Origin: Halobacillus campisalis
GTDB taxonomy: Bacteria > Bacillota > Bacilli > Bacillales > Halobacillaceae
DNA length: 64,000 nucleotides
NCBI RefSeq assembly: GCF_030345335.1
Contig: NZ_JAPVRC010000005.1
Coordinates: 62,001 to 126,000 of the forward strand
Direction of reading: 5' to 3'
In this document: positions 40,374 through 50,417 of the stretch, piece by piece
How positions within the stretch are numbered: position 1 is the first letter of the stretch
How the letters are laid out: the number at the start of each line of letters is the position of its first letter
Notes under the pieces: model-generated
Database searches by the model: none
The model's input: the letters and a program-made list of their open reading frames with translations, nothing else
What the model was told of the DNA's origin: nothing
Position numbers and translations under genes: made by a program

Positions 40374-40982
40374 CTAGGATATCAACTTGTTAAACAGCTT
40401 TACGAGGAAGAACTCCACTTCTTGTTCTTCCGATTCCTCTTTCTCTTCCGGCTCCTGCTCTACTTCCTCTTCAGCTGAAACGGTCGCTCCGTTAGAAAAA
40501 TCAAGGAAACATAGCGGCGGGAATAGGACACACCACCAGTTGTCGCCCTCCCCTTCTCCTAACGTGATCAAAATGGCTTCATACTCTCCAGCCGGGTAAA
40601 CGTACGTACCATATAATTTCGTCGGGAATTTGACCGATGTATCATAATTCACTGTGTAGCTCTGTTCCAGTCCGGATTGCTCGACTGTCTCTTCTACGAT
40701 GGCGTCGATTTCATCCATGCGTTCCTGAATAAGTTCACGGGCCGCTTCGATGGACGTCAATGATTCCACCCACGTCGTAATTTCTGCGTTGACGCGATCG
40801 CGGACTTCACGTTTCAAGGCTTGCGCCTGGTCATCGTTATTATCGGCAAGAATTCTCAGCCGAATCGCTTCATCGGGGATGACTTGATATTCCGCCCCGT
40901 TTGCCTTTTCTTCCGTTGTTCCGAACATGAACGTCGTTAAGCTTATTGTGGATAACATTAAAATTATGATGACATTTTTCAT
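40374..40982 (-). CDS. spoIIR: Stage II sporulation protein R
   Basis: Forespore-made secreted signal that triggers processing of pro-SigE by SpoIIGA in the mother cell. Signal peptide (NVIIILMLSTISLTTFMFGT), then the SpoIIR domain (IPDEAIRLRILADNNDDQAQ; YGTYVYPAGEYEAILITLGE; GDNWWCVLFPPLCFLDFSNG). 202 residues. A Glu-rich tail of about 25 residues and a hydrophobic C-terminal segment (VEFFLVKLFNKLIS) follow, as in other family members. Located before ywlB as in B. subtilis. Confidence 0.96.
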   Translation of the reverse strand: MKNVIIILMLSTISLTTFMFGTTEEKANGAEYQVIPDEAIRLRILADNNDDQAQALKREVRDRVNAEITTWVESLTSIEAARELIQERMDEIDAIVEETVEQSGLEQSYTVNYDTSVKFPTKLYGTYVYPAGEYEAILITLGEGEGDNWWCVLFPPLCFLDFSNGATVSAEEEVEQEPEEKEESEEQEVEFFLVKLFNKLIS

Positions 40983-41037
40983 AAAAAATTCCCTCCCTGT
41001 TGATAACCATTGTGGGCAGGGAAGGAATGTTTTAAAC

Positions 41038-41877
41038 CTATGAATCTAGAATTGCAAAAATCATCCGGTCTTTTTTGTTGATGTCCTGCTCGATCGTGAC
41101 ATGATAGTTTGCCAGATGAGCGTGGATAAGCTGTTTGACGGCTGCTCCTTGCTCATGTCCGATTTCAAACGCGATCATGCGAGGTTTATCATTACGGCTT
41201 GCGGTCTGCTGGATGATCGTTTGATACGCAGCGAGACCGTCGGCGTCGGCATACAGCGCAAGGTGCGGGTCAAAATTTTGCACGGTGTCGTCGAGCTGCT
41301 CGTGACGGGCAATGTACGGCGGATTTGAGACGATGACGTCAATCGGCTCGTGATCGAGCGGTTCCAGGAAGTCTCCTTTAAACCATTCGATTTCAGCACC
41401 GTTTGTTTGTGCATTTGATTTCGCAACTTGCAGCGCTTGCGGTGATATGTCGGACGCAAGGGTGCGTCGCCCGGTTTCAAGTTTCAGCGTGATCGCAATA
41501 ATGCCGCTGCCTGTACCGATATCAGCAATGGTTTGATCGTCAGGCTGCAGTCTTTTCACAACGCCTTCAATCAGCTCTTCGGTTTCAGGACGTGGAATGA
41601 GAACGTCGGAATTGACGGCGAATGTCCGCCCGTAAAAATCCGCTTCGCCAATGAGATGCTGAACAGGTATGCCGGTTGTGGCGTGCTGCTCGACTTTTTT
41701 TATGAACATCTCGACTTTATCCTGCGGAAGAGCGTCCCGTTCATAAGCGAGCAGCATCGAGAATTTCATCTGCAGCAGATCCTCCAGTAAAAGATCGGCT
41801 ACGCGTGGCTCCCGGTTATGCTTTTTCAAAAAAAGAGAAGCCCAGCGGCGGGCTTCCTCAATCGTTGTCAGGTTCAT
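41038..41877 (-). CDS. prmC: Release-factor glutamine methyltransferase PrmC
   Basis: N5-methylates the Gln of the GGQ loop in release factors. SAM motif IADIGTGSGIIAITLKLETG and the diagnostic NPPY in IDVIVSNPPYIARHEQL. 279 residues with an N-terminal helical substrate domain. The ATG at 41877 starts one base after the prfA stop, so the enzyme is coupled to its own substrate gene. Confidence 0.96.
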   Translation of the reverse strand: MNLTTIEEARRWASLFLKKHNREPRVADLLLEDLLQMKFSMLLAYERDALPQDKVEMFIKKVEQHATTGIPVQHLIGEADFYGRTFAVNSDVLIPRPETEELIEGVVKRLQPDDQTIADIGTGSGIIAITLKLETGRRTLASDISPQALQVAKSNAQTNGAEIEWFKGDFLEPLDHEPIDVIVSNPPYIARHEQLDDTVQNFDPHLALYADADGLAAYQTIIQQTASRNDKPRMIAFEIGHEQGAAVKQLIHAHLANYHVTIEQDINKKDRMIFAILDS

Positions 41878-41878
41878 A

Positions 41879-42949
41879 TTATTCACCAATAGACTCTAGT
41901 TTTTTCGTTTGTTCTTCGATCAGCAGAGCGTCTAAAATCTGATCCAGGTTCCCCTGGAGAATGTGATCCAGCTTCTGCAATGTCAGGCCGATGCGGTGAT
42001 CGGTAACACGGGTCTGCGGGAAATTGTACGTACGGATACGCTCGGAGCGGTCACCTGTACCAACGGCCGATTTACGTGTTTCGTCAAGCTCGGCTTGCAC
42101 TTCACGCTGATGCTTATCGTAAATTCTCGCACGAAGGACCTTCATCGCTTTTTCCTTGTTCTTGATCTGGGACTTTTCATCCTGACAGGAAACGACGATT
42201 CCGGTTGGCACGTGCGTCAGGCGGACGGCAGACATCGTCGTGTTTACACTTTGTCCACCAGGACCGCTTGAAGCGAACGTATCGACACGAATGTCTTTAT
42301 CATGAACTTCGACTTCCACTTCTTCCGCTTCAGGAAGAACCGCAACTGTCGCTGTCGACGTATGGATCCGTCCTCCGGATTCGGTTTCAGGGACACGCTG
42401 CACACGGTGAGCGCCGTTCTCGAATTTCATTTTGGAATAGGCACGCGGACCATTCACCATAAAAATGATTTCCTTGTAGCCGCCCACTTCATTGGCGGTT
42501 GATTCGATGACTTCGATCTTCCAGCCTTGCGATTCCGCGTAACGGGCATACATGCGGTAAAGGTCCCCAGCAAATAAGGAGGCTTCATCTCCGCCGGCCG
42601 CTCCACGAATCTCCATGATCACGTTTTTGTCATCATTCGGATCTTTCGGAAGCATAAGGATCTTCAAGCGCTCCTCAAGCTCCGTCTTCCGTTCTGAAAG
42701 CTCGTCGATCTCTTCTTTGACCATGTCGACCATATCGTCATCCATGCTTTCTTTCAGCATCGCTTTGGCATCGTCAAGCTGTTCAGCTACCTCTTTATAT
42801 TCGCGGTAAGCGATCACCGTATCTTCAAGACCAGCTTGTTCTTTAGAGTATTCACGTAATTTATCCGTATCCGAAATGACTTCAGGATCGCTAAGTAATT
42901 CATTTAATTTATCATAACGATCTTCAAGTGTTTGTAAACGTTCGATCAA
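41879..42949 (-). CDS. prfA: Peptide chain release factor 1
   Basis: Recognises UAA/UAG and releases the peptide. 356 residues. The GGQ loop is [20 protein letters not shown], and the codon-recognition PxT motif falls in the HVPTGIV region. The start is TTG 42949 with GAGGTG upstream. Confidence 0.98.
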   Translation of the reverse strand: MIERLQTLEDRYDKLNELLSDPEVISDTDKLREYSKEQAGLEDTVIAYREYKEVAEQLDDAKAMLKESMDDDMVDMVKEEIDELSERKTELEERLKILMLPKDPNDDKNVIMEIRGAAGGDEASLFAGDLYRMYARYAESQGWKIEVIESTANEVGGYKEIIFMVNGPRAYSKMKFENGAHRVQRVPETESGGRIHTSTATVAVLPEAEEVEVEVHDKDIRVDTFASSGPGGQSVNTTMSAVRLTHVPTGIVVSCQDEKSQIKNKEKAMKVLRARIYDKHQREVQAELDETRKSAVGTGDRSERIRTYNFPQTRVTDHRIGLTLQKLDHILQGNLDQILDALLIEEQTKKLESIGE

Positions 42950-43047
42950 TGGTATGCACCTCTTTCTCCATAACAGTACAATTATATTATAGAGAGGTGG
43001 CGGTTACAACCACATCTAAGGATCGGCAGGCAAAAAAGGAACTGTAA

Positions 43048-43443
43048 TCACCTCGATTTGACCGTTACATTATAGTCAGGGACGGAATTCTTGATTTGAT
43101 TCATGACTTCTTCCTTCACAGCTTTCTGCTCATCTTTCGTCAAATCGCCAGCCAGGCTGACCGTCACCCATGCCCGATCGCCGTCCATGATGATTCTCTC
43201 TACGTGGACACCAGGAACCGTATGGGCAGCATCGCGCATCTGATCACGCATTTGCTTTACCCCCCACGTTTCACCTACACGTTCAATCGACCGCGGGTTC
43301 GTTGGAGTGGTCTGCGGGTTATCCTCGAGTCCCATATTCATAATATCCTGCCGGTTCGTATGACCCTGTGACTCATCTAAATTCGGGGCACAAGCGGCAG
43401 TAAAAAGGATGAATAACAAGACAGTTAAACGAAACACGTTCAT
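43048..43443 (-). CDS. YhcN/YlaJ-family sporulation lipoprotein
   Basis: A lipoprotein of about 131 residues with lipobox TAAC (Cys about residue 18). The YhcN/YlaJ domain follows at about residues 60-130 (GVHVERIIMDGDRAWVTVSL, DEQKAVKEEVMNQIK). Such proteins are in the spore inner membrane or cortex region and affect germination. The ATG at 43443 directly abuts GAGGTG; a GTG at 43437 would have ideal spacing and is an alternative start. Monocistronic, downstream of a DDAH-like gene. Confidence 0.87.
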   Translation of the reverse strand: MNVFRLTVLLFILFTAACAPNLDESQGHTNRQDIMNMGLEDNPQTTPTNPRSIERVGETWGVKQMRDQMRDAAHTVPGVHVERIIMDGDRAWVTVSLAGDLTKDEQKAVKEEVMNQIKNSVPDYNVTVKSR

Positions 43444-43499
43444 CACCTCTTCTCTTTTCCTCTAGTTTGACCGAGAAGGAGGTGATTATGCTTCATTCG

Positions 43500-44360
43500 T
43501 CAGGATTTACGGAAAATCGGCAGTGTACAGCAGCGGAAAGAACCACCCGATTTGATGATTTCAGAAAGATCGACTTCAATCACTGTAAAATCTTCATCAC
43601 GGAGTGCTTGATTCACTTTTTTGTTCTGAGGGAGACTGATTACTTTTCTCTGCCCAATGGATAAGACGTTCGTCCCCATTTCGAATTGTTCCTGGTCATC
43701 CACTTCAATACAGCGGTATGTCTGCTTCAGTCTTTGTACATCCTGCTCCTCAAAAGCAGGAGAATAAATCAACGCTGTGCTCTCATCAACAAGATTGAAT
43801 GCACAATCAAGGTGAAGAATCTCCTCACTGAGCTGTAGAGGCACTACTCTATGATCAGGCATCGACTTCTGAAGATGCTCCGCCGCACTCAGCGTCGTCC
43901 GCCCGCTTATGCCGACATAAATGACGTCATTATCAAGAATGACGTCGCCTCCTTCAATCGAAGGTCCCATCAGCCGCGTAAAGGAGATATTATTTTCGTC
44001 TAAGTAATCCACAAATGGCTTGACCTCTTCCTGTCTTACTTCACTGGCAAGAGACGCCACAAATATTTGATCATCAATGCAGAATCCAATATCTCTCGTA
44101 AACACCTGTTCATTCAGATTCTGCTTCGTCGGTAAGTATTCTACATCAATCTCATGGCTTTGCAGCACTTCTATGAATTGCACATGCTGTTCCATCGCCC
44201 GGTCTATGTCAATGTTTTCATTCGCAAAATGCTTTTGTGTTTCATTAATGATTTCTTTGATTTCCATATGTTCCGGCTTGCTTACCAGTACTCGCTTAAG
44301 CGTCGAATATTCATTCTGACATCCTTTGAACTGGTTTGAATTTGCGTTTCTCGTCTGCAT
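43500..44360 (-). CDS. DDAH/arginine-deiminase-family amidinohydrolase
   Basis: A guanidine-group-modifying enzyme (dimethylarginine dimethylaminohydrolase or citrulline/ornithine-forming relative), 286 residues. The catalytic Cys falls in the C-terminal GGSFRCCTLPIFR. The substrate-binding motif is NEQVFTRDIGFCIDDQIFVA, and the His-Glu region is SIEGGDVILDNDVIYVGISG. GGAGGA lies 5 bases before the ATG. Its start overlaps the end of the small gene upstream by 50 bases, so it is likely translationally coupled. The exact substrate cannot be told. Confidence 0.85.
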   Translation of the reverse strand: MQTRNANSNQFKGCQNEYSTLKRVLVSKPEHMEIKEIINETQKHFANENIDIDRAMEQHVQFIEVLQSHEIDVEYLPTKQNLNEQVFTRDIGFCIDDQIFVASLASEVRQEEVKPFVDYLDENNISFTRLMGPSIEGGDVILDNDVIYVGISGRTTLSAAEHLQKSMPDHRVVPLQLSEEILHLDCAFNLVDESTALIYSPAFEEQDVQRLKQTYRCIEVDDQEQFEMGTNVLSIGQRKVISLPQNKKVNQALRDEDFTVIEVDLSEIIKSGGSFRCCTLPIFRKS

Positions 44361-44616
44361 CTTGATTCCTCCATCGCGTGGATTGGGTATTCTTTATATT
44401 TTCACATAAATGGACATACTCTAAACATAAATCATGAATCTTCTTATTCTTAGTGATGATCAAACTTTCCTCCACACACTCCTGACATTGCTCGACAGAG
44501 GATTTGACCGCCCAGTCACTGTTCGTTTTCTCACTTACCTCGACAGCGTATAAATAAGCATCCGAGCATTCTTTTAATAGTCTTGCTTCTTTAAGTGCAG
44601 TACTTGACGCTTTCAT
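44311..44616 (-). CDS. Small Cys-containing helical protein, 101 aa
   Basis: The product is predicted all-helical with Cys residues spaced along helices (KECSDAY, EQCQECVEE, HDLCLEYVHLCENI). This pattern recalls small four-helix-bundle metal-binding proteins of the DUF326/Csp type, but the match is weak. AAAGGAG precedes the ATG. The last 50 bases overlap the next gene in another frame. Could be a metal-storage or redox partner; unproven. Confidence 0.65.
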   Translation of the reverse strand: MKASSTALKEARLLKECSDAYLYAVEVSEKTNSDWAVKSSVEQCQECVEESLIITKNKKIHDLCLEYVHLCENIKNTQSTRWRNQDADEKRKFKPVQRMSE

Positions 44617-44885
44617 ATGTATTCTCCTTTTTCATTTAGTTTTCCTCTTTTTATTTTTTGTGAAACGGAGAATAGCACATTGGTGCCGAAAGTTGCTGCT
44701 TGCGAGTGGCGGCTGTGAATGACGTACGTGCTGCGGATGGGCTGGTGGCTGAATTATTGTTATTTTTGTTGTAATTATTCGTAAGTATAAAGGAAAATCC
44801 GTCAATTGTGGTCGAATAATCAGAGGGCCTATGAGAATTCGACCATTCCAGCCAATAATTCCTCCATCTCCTCCAGGCCGTTTTA

Positions 44886-44916
44886 CAAAAAGCCCGTCCA
44901 CTAAGTGAACGGGCTC
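44886..44916 (-). terminator. Terminator of tdk
   Basis: AGCCCGTTCACTTAGTGGACGGGCT region: AGCCCGT / ACGGGCT with T5, after the tdk stop. Confidence 0.88.
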
Positions 44917-44921
44917 CCCTT

Positions 44922-45548
44922 TTATTTATAAGTTTCGACGTGCGCCTTCACTTGCGCTTGCCTGGGCTTATTCGGCACCTCATGATGGTGACGGCAGCGG
45001 GGCTCGTATGATTCAGACGCGCCGACAAGAATAATCGGATCATCATAAGAAGCAGGCTTCCCATCAATCAAACGCTGCGTGCGGCTGGCTGGAGATCCAC
45101 AAATCGGGCAGATCGCATTCAGCTTCGTCACACTCTCACTCAAAGCCATAAGCTCCGGCATTTTTCCAAAAGGCTCGCCGCGGAAATCTGTATCAAGACC
45201 AGCGACAATCACACGAATTCCGCGGTCTGCTAAACATTCCACGACTTCGAGAATATGCTCATCAAAAAACTGCACCTCATCAATACCAACAATGTCCACA
45301 TCTTCCCCGACCTCAGGAAGAATCGCTAACGACTCGCTCATTGGACGAGCAATTACAGACGCTCCATTATGGGATACGATGGAATCCTCTTTGTACCGAT
45401 TATCAATGAGCGGTTTGAACACACGCACCGATAAATTTCCATATGTAGCTCTGCGTACCCGGCGGATCAGCTCCTCCGATTTACCACTGAACATACTTCC
45501 ACAAATCACTTCCACCCATCCACTATGCTTCATGACATACACGTCCAC
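44922..45548 (-). CDS. tdk: Thymidine kinase
   Basis: Phosphorylates thymidine for salvage. 208 residues; P-loop [20 protein letters not shown], lasso/zinc domain with Cys pairs ([11 protein letters not shown]; later CRHHH), and IDEVQFF. The start is GTG 45548 (GGGAG 5 bases upstream) or the in-frame GTG 45542, which matches the B. subtilis N-terminus MYxMKxSGW. A structured leader lies upstream. Confidence 0.96.
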   Translation of the reverse strand: MDVYVMKHSGWVEVICGSMFSGKSEELIRRVRRATYGNLSVRVFKPLIDNRYKEDSIVSHNGASVIARPMSESLAILPEVGEDVDIVGIDEVQFFDEHILEVVECLADRGIRVIVAGLDTDFRGEPFGKMPELMALSESVTKLNAICPICGSPASRTQRLIDGKPASYDDPIILVGASESYEPRCRHHHEVPNKPRQAQVKAHVETYK

Positions 45549-45577
45549 AGTCGCTCCCTTCTACATCTACCGTAATC

Positions 45578-45636
45578 ATTAAAAAAGCTCTCTCTGGGCG
45601 ACCGCTCTACAGCTGATCGCCTCAGGACAGCTTTTT
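45578..45636 (-). promoter_or_regulatory. Attenuator-like hairpin in the rpmE-tdk spacer
   Basis: AAAAAAGCT ... AGCTTTTTT brackets an inner stem GGCGATC / GGTCGCC. On the minus strand it ends in T6 just 30 bases before the tdk start. It could be a terminator for readthrough or a leader attenuator. Confidence 0.5.
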
Positions 45637-45640
45637 TAAT

Positions 45641-45766
45641 TAGTTTAAGCTTCGAGAGGCAGGCCTTCGCGACGTAAGCAATCTACCTACGTGAAGAAAG
45701 TTCGCTTCACTTCGGCATCTTGCTTTCGCGTTTCAGGCCTAAGCGCCTCTCTCCGCTTTTCTTTCT
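45641..45766. repeat. Family B element (B2 core)
   Basis: Stem-loop with GCAGGCCTTCGCGACGTAAG, GCAATCTACCTACGTGAAG, CTTCACTTCGGCATCTTGC and CCGCTTTTC end. Same core as the three copies near 48 kb. Confidence 0.75.
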
Positions 45767-45768
45767 AA

Positions 45769-45809
45769 CAAAAAACAGGCAAACGGTAAGATAATTTGCC
45801 TGTTTTTGT
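45769..45809 (-). terminator. Terminator of rpmE2
   Basis: AACAGGCAAATTATC / GTTTGCCTGTTTTTTGTT on the minus strand. Confidence 0.8.
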
Positions 45810-45853
45810 TCAAAATTATGCAATGGACACCTTTATCGGGTGTGCATTCATTA

Positions 45854-46099
45854 TTATGAAAGGTTATATTTTTTCTTAAAGCGATCGACACGGCCGCCAG
45901 CTTTGTCAGCTTTCTGCTTGCCTGTGTAGAACGGATGAGACTCTGAACTAATTTCAACACGAATTAGCGGGTAAGTGTTTCCATCTTCCCATTCGATTGT
46001 CTCTTCAGATCCTTGTGTAGATCCGCTTAGAAATTTGAAATCAGAACTTGTGTCTAGAAATACCACTTTACGGTATTCTGGATGAATTGCTTCTTTCAT
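45854..46099 (-). CDS. rpmE2: 50S ribosomal protein L31, type B (zinc-independent)
   Basis: The 81-residue product ([40 protein letters not shown]) has no Cys residue, so it is the C-minus form of L31, longer than the zinc-binding type (about 66 residues). It sits between rho and tdk, the place where B. subtilis has the zinc-binding RpmE. A good ribosome site precedes the ATG. Confidence 0.94.
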   Translation of the reverse strand: MKEAIHPEYRKVVFLDTSSDFKFLSGSTQGSEETIEWEDGNTYPLIRVEISSESHPFYTGKQKADKAGGRVDRFKKKYNLS

Positions 46100-46244
46100 G
46101 TTCTTCCACTCCTTTTTGCCCTGAGTCCTTTGAAACAGAGTTATTGTAAGAGCCTTCGAAGGTTAGTCGTGACACCTTGTACTGAAACTCACATAGAAAG
46201 ATTATATCAGCCCTAGTAAGGCAATGCAACATCTAATAGATTTA

Positions 46245-47537
46245 TTATTTTCTAGCTCCGGCTTTCGCCGTTTTCCCCTGCATCTCTTTGTCCATTACGT
46301 CGAAAAATTCTTCATTGCTCTTCGAGGAGCGAAGTCGGCGTAAGAAACGCTCGGCGAAATCGTTGGAGTCGGACATCGTTTTACGGATCGCCCAAATTTT
46401 ATCCAGTTCGGTTTTCGGCAGGAGAAGTTCTTCTTTACGCGTTCCTGAACGGACGATATCGATAGCTGGGAAGATTCTTCGTTCAGCCAGGCTGCGGTCG
46501 AGGTGCAGCTCCATGTTTCCTGTTCCTTTGAACTCTTCATAGATGACGTCATCCATGCGGGAGCCTGTATCGACTAGCGCAGTAGCAAGAATCGTCAAGC
46601 TGCCGCCTTCTTCAATATTACGTGCTGCTCCGAAGAACCGCTTCGGCCGGTGGAAAGCTGCTGGATCGATACCGCCTGAAAGTGTACGTCCGCTTGGCGG
46701 AATAACCAGGTTATAGGCACGAGCTAAGCGGGTGATGCTGTCCATTAAGATGATTACGTCACGCTTATGTTCCACTAAACGCATCGCGCGTTCAAGGACA
46801 AGCTCAGCCACTTTGATATGGTTTTCTGGAACTTCATCAAAAGTGGAGCTGACTACATCCACGTCAGGTGCAACAGAACGTTCGATGTCTGTCACTTCCT
46901 CTGGACGCTCATCAACGAGGAGAATGATCAATTTAGAATCCGGATGGTTGACTGAAATGCTGTTGGCCATCTGCTTAAGCAGCATCGTTTTCCCTGCTTT
47001 TGGCGGAGCTACGATCAATCCACGCTGACCGTAACCTACCGGAGACATAAGGTCCATGATTCTTGTCGACAGCTTTTTGCCTTCTGTCTCAAGCTTCATT
47101 TTCCGGTCAGGATAAAGCGGAGTTAATGCTGGAAAATGGACGCGTTCTTTAGCTGTTTCCGGGTTTTCACCATTAACGGCATCTACGTGCAGTAGACCAT
47201 AATAACGTTCGTTTTCTTTAGGAGGGCGAACCTTACCGGAAACTTTATCACCATTACGCAGATCGAACCTGCGGATTTGTGACGCTGAAATATAAATATC
47301 TTCCGCACTCGGCGAATAATTGATTGGACGTAAAAAGCCGAAGCCTTCAGAAGGAATAATTTCCAAAATTCCATCCATGAATAAGAAGCCGTCTTTCTCG
47401 GCCTGTGCTTTTAGAATTGCAAAAATCAACTCTCTCTTCGTAAGCTTAGCATAATAAGAAACTTTGAACTGCTTAGCCAGCGAGTAGAGTTTTTTCAGGG
47501 TCATAGTCTCTAAACTTGAAATTGTTACTTCTGACAC
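46245..47537 (-). CDS. rho: Transcription termination factor Rho
   Basis: Hexameric RNA helicase. N-terminal Rho domain, RNA-binding OSD fold ([20 protein letters not shown]), Walker [16 protein letters not shown], Walker [18 protein letters not shown]. 430 residues, no insertion in the N-terminal domain. The start is GTG 47537. Normal B. subtilis-type context with rpmE and tdk downstream. Confidence 0.98.
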   Translation of the reverse strand: MSEVTISSLETMTLKKLYSLAKQFKVSYYAKLTKRELIFAILKAQAEKDGFLFMDGILEIIPSEGFGFLRPINYSPSAEDIYISASQIRRFDLRNGDKVSGKVRPPKENERYYGLLHVDAVNGENPETAKERVHFPALTPLYPDRKMKLETEGKKLSTRIMDLMSPVGYGQRGLIVAPPKAGKTMLLKQMANSISVNHPDSKLIILLVDERPEEVTDIERSVAPDVDVVSSTFDEVPENHIKVAELVLERAMRLVEHKRDVIILMDSITRLARAYNLVIPPSGRTLSGGIDPAAFHRPKRFFGAARNIEEGGSLTILATALVDTGSRMDDVIYEEFKGTGNMELHLDRSLAERRIFPAIDIVRSGTRKEELLLPKTELDKIWAIRKTMSDSNDFAERFLRRLRSSKSNEEFFDVMDKEMQGKTAKAGARK

Positions 47538-47783
47538 GAAATCACCACTTTAATTTATTTTTTCCTGTAGACTTGTATACCCGAGCATGCCTTCGATTCA
47601 TCTATCTAACTAATATTTTCTTTTTGAAAAATTGGGACGTGAAGAATATACGGAAGGTGATAGAAGCTCTTCTTGAGGGTTACGAAATTATTTATCTTTA
47701 GTAAACTCTACTCATTGTACAACTTGTATGGATAAGGATTCAAGTAATTTTGCTGGCAGGTTGTAGGAGGTGTAAAAAAAGTG

Positions 47784-47814
47784 AAGAAAGCCGGATCCCT
47801 CCGGCCTTCTATTT
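47784..47814 (-). terminator. Terminator downstream of murA2
   Basis: GAAGGCCGGAGGGATCCGGC region: AAGGCCGGA / TCCGGCTTTC stem, with T-rich sequence on both strands. It lies beyond the B2 array, about 510 bp after the murA2 stop. Confidence 0.7.
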
Positions 47815-48321
47815 TCTTTTAAAAGATTCATTTTTTCTTCTGTCCAGCTGTAAGGGGCAGGCCTTCGCGTCATAAGCAATCTACCTCCATCGAGAAAGAT
47901 CACTCGATTGCGGCATCTTGCTTGGGCCCCCACGACGGGGGTCAGATCGACGTTGCCACAGGATGTGGCGTTCTTAGTCGATCTTCCTTGAAATACCGCT
48001 CGCCTTCGCTTTTCTGCTGTCCAGCTGCGAGAGGCAGGCCTTCGCGTCGTAAGCAATCTACCTCCATCGAGAAAGACCACTCGATTGCGGCATCTTGGTT
48101 GGGCCCCCAGGACGGGGGTCAGATCGACGTTGCCACAGGATGTGGCGTTCTTAGTCGATCTTCCTTGAAACAGGCCTAAACGCCTCTCTCGCTTTTCTTA
48201 TGTCCAGCTGCAGCGGCCAGACACTCGCGACATAAGCAATCTACCTACGTGAAGGAAGATCGCTTCACTTCGGCATCTTGCTTATGCGTGTCGTGTCTAA
48301 CGGGCCGCTTCCGCTTTTCTT
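47815..48321. repeat. Tandem array of three family B (B2) elements
   Basis: Three head-to-tail units, 47840-48016, 48017-48197 and 48198-48321, each from TGTCCAGCTG to CGCTTTTCT. Units 1 and 2 are nearly identical and carry about 60 extra bases (GGGCCCCC..GACGGGGGTCAGA and GCCACAGGATGTGGC). Unit 3 lacks them and ends against the murA2 stop codon. Confidence 0.85.
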
Positions 48322-49608
48322 TTATGAATTCTGGAATTGTTCTACTTCTTCTTTGGACATTTCTTCGCACCAGATTTTTCCGCCTAGTTCGATGAGTTTG
48401 TTGGTTATGTTTTCGTAGCCTCGTTCGATGTGGTCGATGCCTGTGATTTCTGTGATCCCGTCGGCCATCAGACCTGCTATTACGAGTGCGGCTCCGGCTC
48501 GTAAGTCGGTGGCTTTTACTTTGGCACCTTGCAGCTTGGAGGGGCCGGCTACGATGGCGGCTCCGCCTTCGACTTTGATGGCTGCGTTCATGCGGCGCAG
48601 TTCATCGATGTGCTTGAATCGGGCCTGGTAGATGGTATCGGTGACTACTCCGGTTCCTGTCGCCTGGGTGAGCAGGGATGTGAACGGCTGCTGGAGGTCG
48701 GTCGGAAATCCTGGGTAGACGAGTGTTTTGATGTCGACACTCTTCAATGATTTTCCTGGCCTTACATACAGCTGTTCGTCATTTTCCTCTATGGTTACGC
48801 CCATTTCGCGAAGCTTGGCCAACAAGGATTCCAGGTGCTGTGGGATGACGTTATCAATGATCATTTCTTCGCCCTGAGCGGCTGCCATGATCGTGTAGGT
48901 TCCGGCTTCGATCCGATCGGGTATGATGGTGTGCAGACAACCGTTCAGCTCGTCTACTCCTTCGATGCGGATAACATCTGTACCGGCTCCTTTGATTTTC
49001 GCGCCCATGCTTGCCAGCAAGGTGGCGACATCGATGATTTCGGGTTCTTTCGCGGCGTTTTCGATGACAGTTCTGCCTTTCGCTTTGACAGCGGCCAGCA
49101 TGATATTAATGGTGGCTCCGACACTGACAACGTCTAAGTAGATGCGTGCACCGCGCAGCTCTTTCGCACGCAGATAAATCGCGCCTTGTTCGTTTGTGAC
49201 TTCAGCACCGAGGGCTTGAAATCCTTTGATGTGCTGGTCGATCGGACGAGGTCCTAAGTGACAGCCTCCGGGAAGGCCGATGACTGCTTTGTTGAAACGA
49301 CCGAGCATCGCTCCCATAAAATAATAGGAGGCTCTCAATTTTTTGACGCGGCCATTAGGCAGCGGCATGGAAATCATTGTCGAAGGATCTATTTCTACTG
49401 TTTGTCCATCTTTACGTACAGTTCCGCCTATTTCCTCCAGTAGCTCTGAGAGAGTCTGAACGTCAGAAATATCCGGCAGTCCTTCGATTGTTACTGTTGA
49501 ATTCGCTAATATGGCTGCAGGAAGCAAAGCGACAGCACTATTTTTGGCTCCTCCTACGCGTACTTGTCCGCGCAGACGAGTGCCACCTTCTACTAATAAT
49601 TTTTTCAT
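48322..49608 (-). CDS. murAB: UDP-N-acetylglucosamine 1-carboxyvinyltransferase, second paralog (MurAB/MurZ)
   Basis: Second enolpyruvyl transferase, 428 residues, with [20 protein letters not shown] and the catalytic Cys in [19 protein letters not shown]. Located between fsa/fba and rho, like B. subtilis murAB. GAGGAG precedes the ATG. Redundant with or conditional on the MurAA at 16957-18267. Confidence 0.96.
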   Translation of the reverse strand: MKKLLVEGGTRLRGQVRVGGAKNSAVALLPAAILANSTVTIEGLPDISDVQTLSELLEEIGGTVRKDGQTVEIDPSTMISMPLPNGRVKKLRASYYFMGAMLGRFNKAVIGLPGGCHLGPRPIDQHIKGFQALGAEVTNEQGAIYLRAKELRGARIYLDVVSVGATINIMLAAVKAKGRTVIENAAKEPEIIDVATLLASMGAKIKGAGTDVIRIEGVDELNGCLHTIIPDRIEAGTYTIMAAAQGEEMIIDNVIPQHLESLLAKLREMGVTIEENDEQLYVRPGKSLKSVDIKTLVYPGFPTDLQQPFTSLLTQATGTGVVTDTIYQARFKHIDELRRMNAAIKVEGGAAIVAGPSKLQGAKVKATDLRAGAALVIAGLMADGITEITGIDHIERGYENITNKLIELGGKIWCEEMSKEEVEQFQNS

Positions 49609-49674
49609 GAGAAACTCCTCACTTTAAGCGCAAAGATTTTGTGCTTAGTGTATGCATCTTTTACCAATTCACTC

Positions 49675-50319
49675 TTATTTTTGATTATTCCAGTCATTGA
49701 GGAATTTTTCAATACCCTGATCCGTAAGCGGGTGCTTCACCATTTGCTCAAAAAGCTTAAATGGAACAGTTGCGATATGGGCACCATTGATCGCTGCTTC
49801 CGTTAAATGGACCGGGTGGCGCACTGAGGCGGCGATGATTTCAGAATCAATCGCATGACGATCGAAAATTTCCGCTATTTGAGCAATCAAGTCTACACCA
49901 TTGTGGCCGATATCATCTAATCTTCCTAGAAAAGGAGAAACATAGGAAGCACCTGCGCGAGCGGCCATCAAGGCTTGGTTCGCGGAGAAAATGAGCGTGA
50001 CGTTCGTTTTGATGTTTAAGTCGCTCAATGCTTTTACAGCTTTCAGTCCTTCAAGCGTCATCGGAACCTTTACCGTAATATTCGGTGCAATGGCGGCTAA
50101 TTCTTTAGCTTCTCGCAGCATCCCCTCGGCATCCAGAGAAATGACCTCAGCACTGACCGAACCTTCAGTGACTTCAGAAGTAATTTCACGAAGACGTTCA
50201 TGGAAAGATACGCCTTCTTTCGCTACTAAACTCGGGTTTGTCGTTACCCCGTCAAGCAATCCCAATGCGTTAGCCTCTTTTATCTCTGAAATACTAGCTG
50301 AATCAATGAAAAATTTCAT
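49675..50319 (-). CDS. Fructose-6-phosphate aldolase / small transaldolase
   Basis: Transaldolase-family barrel of 214 residues. The Schiff-base Lys is in [18 protein letters not shown]; the start is [20 protein letters not shown] and the middle [10 protein letters not shown]. It links glycolytic and pentose intermediates. It sits next to fba, as ywjH does in B. subtilis. Whether it is an aldolase (FsaA-type) or a true transaldolase is not decided by sequence alone. Confidence 0.93.
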   Translation of the reverse strand: MKFFIDSASISEIKEANALGLLDGVTTNPSLVAKEGVSFHERLREITSEVTEGSVSAEVISLDAEGMLREAKELAAIAPNITVKVPMTLEGLKAVKALSDLNIKTNVTLIFSANQALMAARAGASYVSPFLGRLDDIGHNGVDLIAQIAEIFDRHAIDSEIIAASVRHPVHLTEAAINGAHIATVPFKLFEQMVKHPLTDQGIEKFLNDWNNQK

Positions 50320-50417
50320 TCATATTCCTCTCCTTTTTAAAAAAATATCGAATGATTGCGTTTTCATACATTTTGAAAAGGAAACCGCTACTCAGTAACG
50401 GCTTCCTTCTATGTGTC

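Noticed and set aside
44632-44901. 89-codon reading between tdk and the Cys-rich small gene
   Set aside because: It overlaps the tdk terminator and the upstream region of the next operon, has no ribosome site, and has a composition unlike a folded protein.
47712-48179. ORFs of 85-122 codons over the tandem B2 array
   Set aside because: Their internal protein repeats merely reflect the duplicated DNA hairpins; they exist on both strands and lack start signals.
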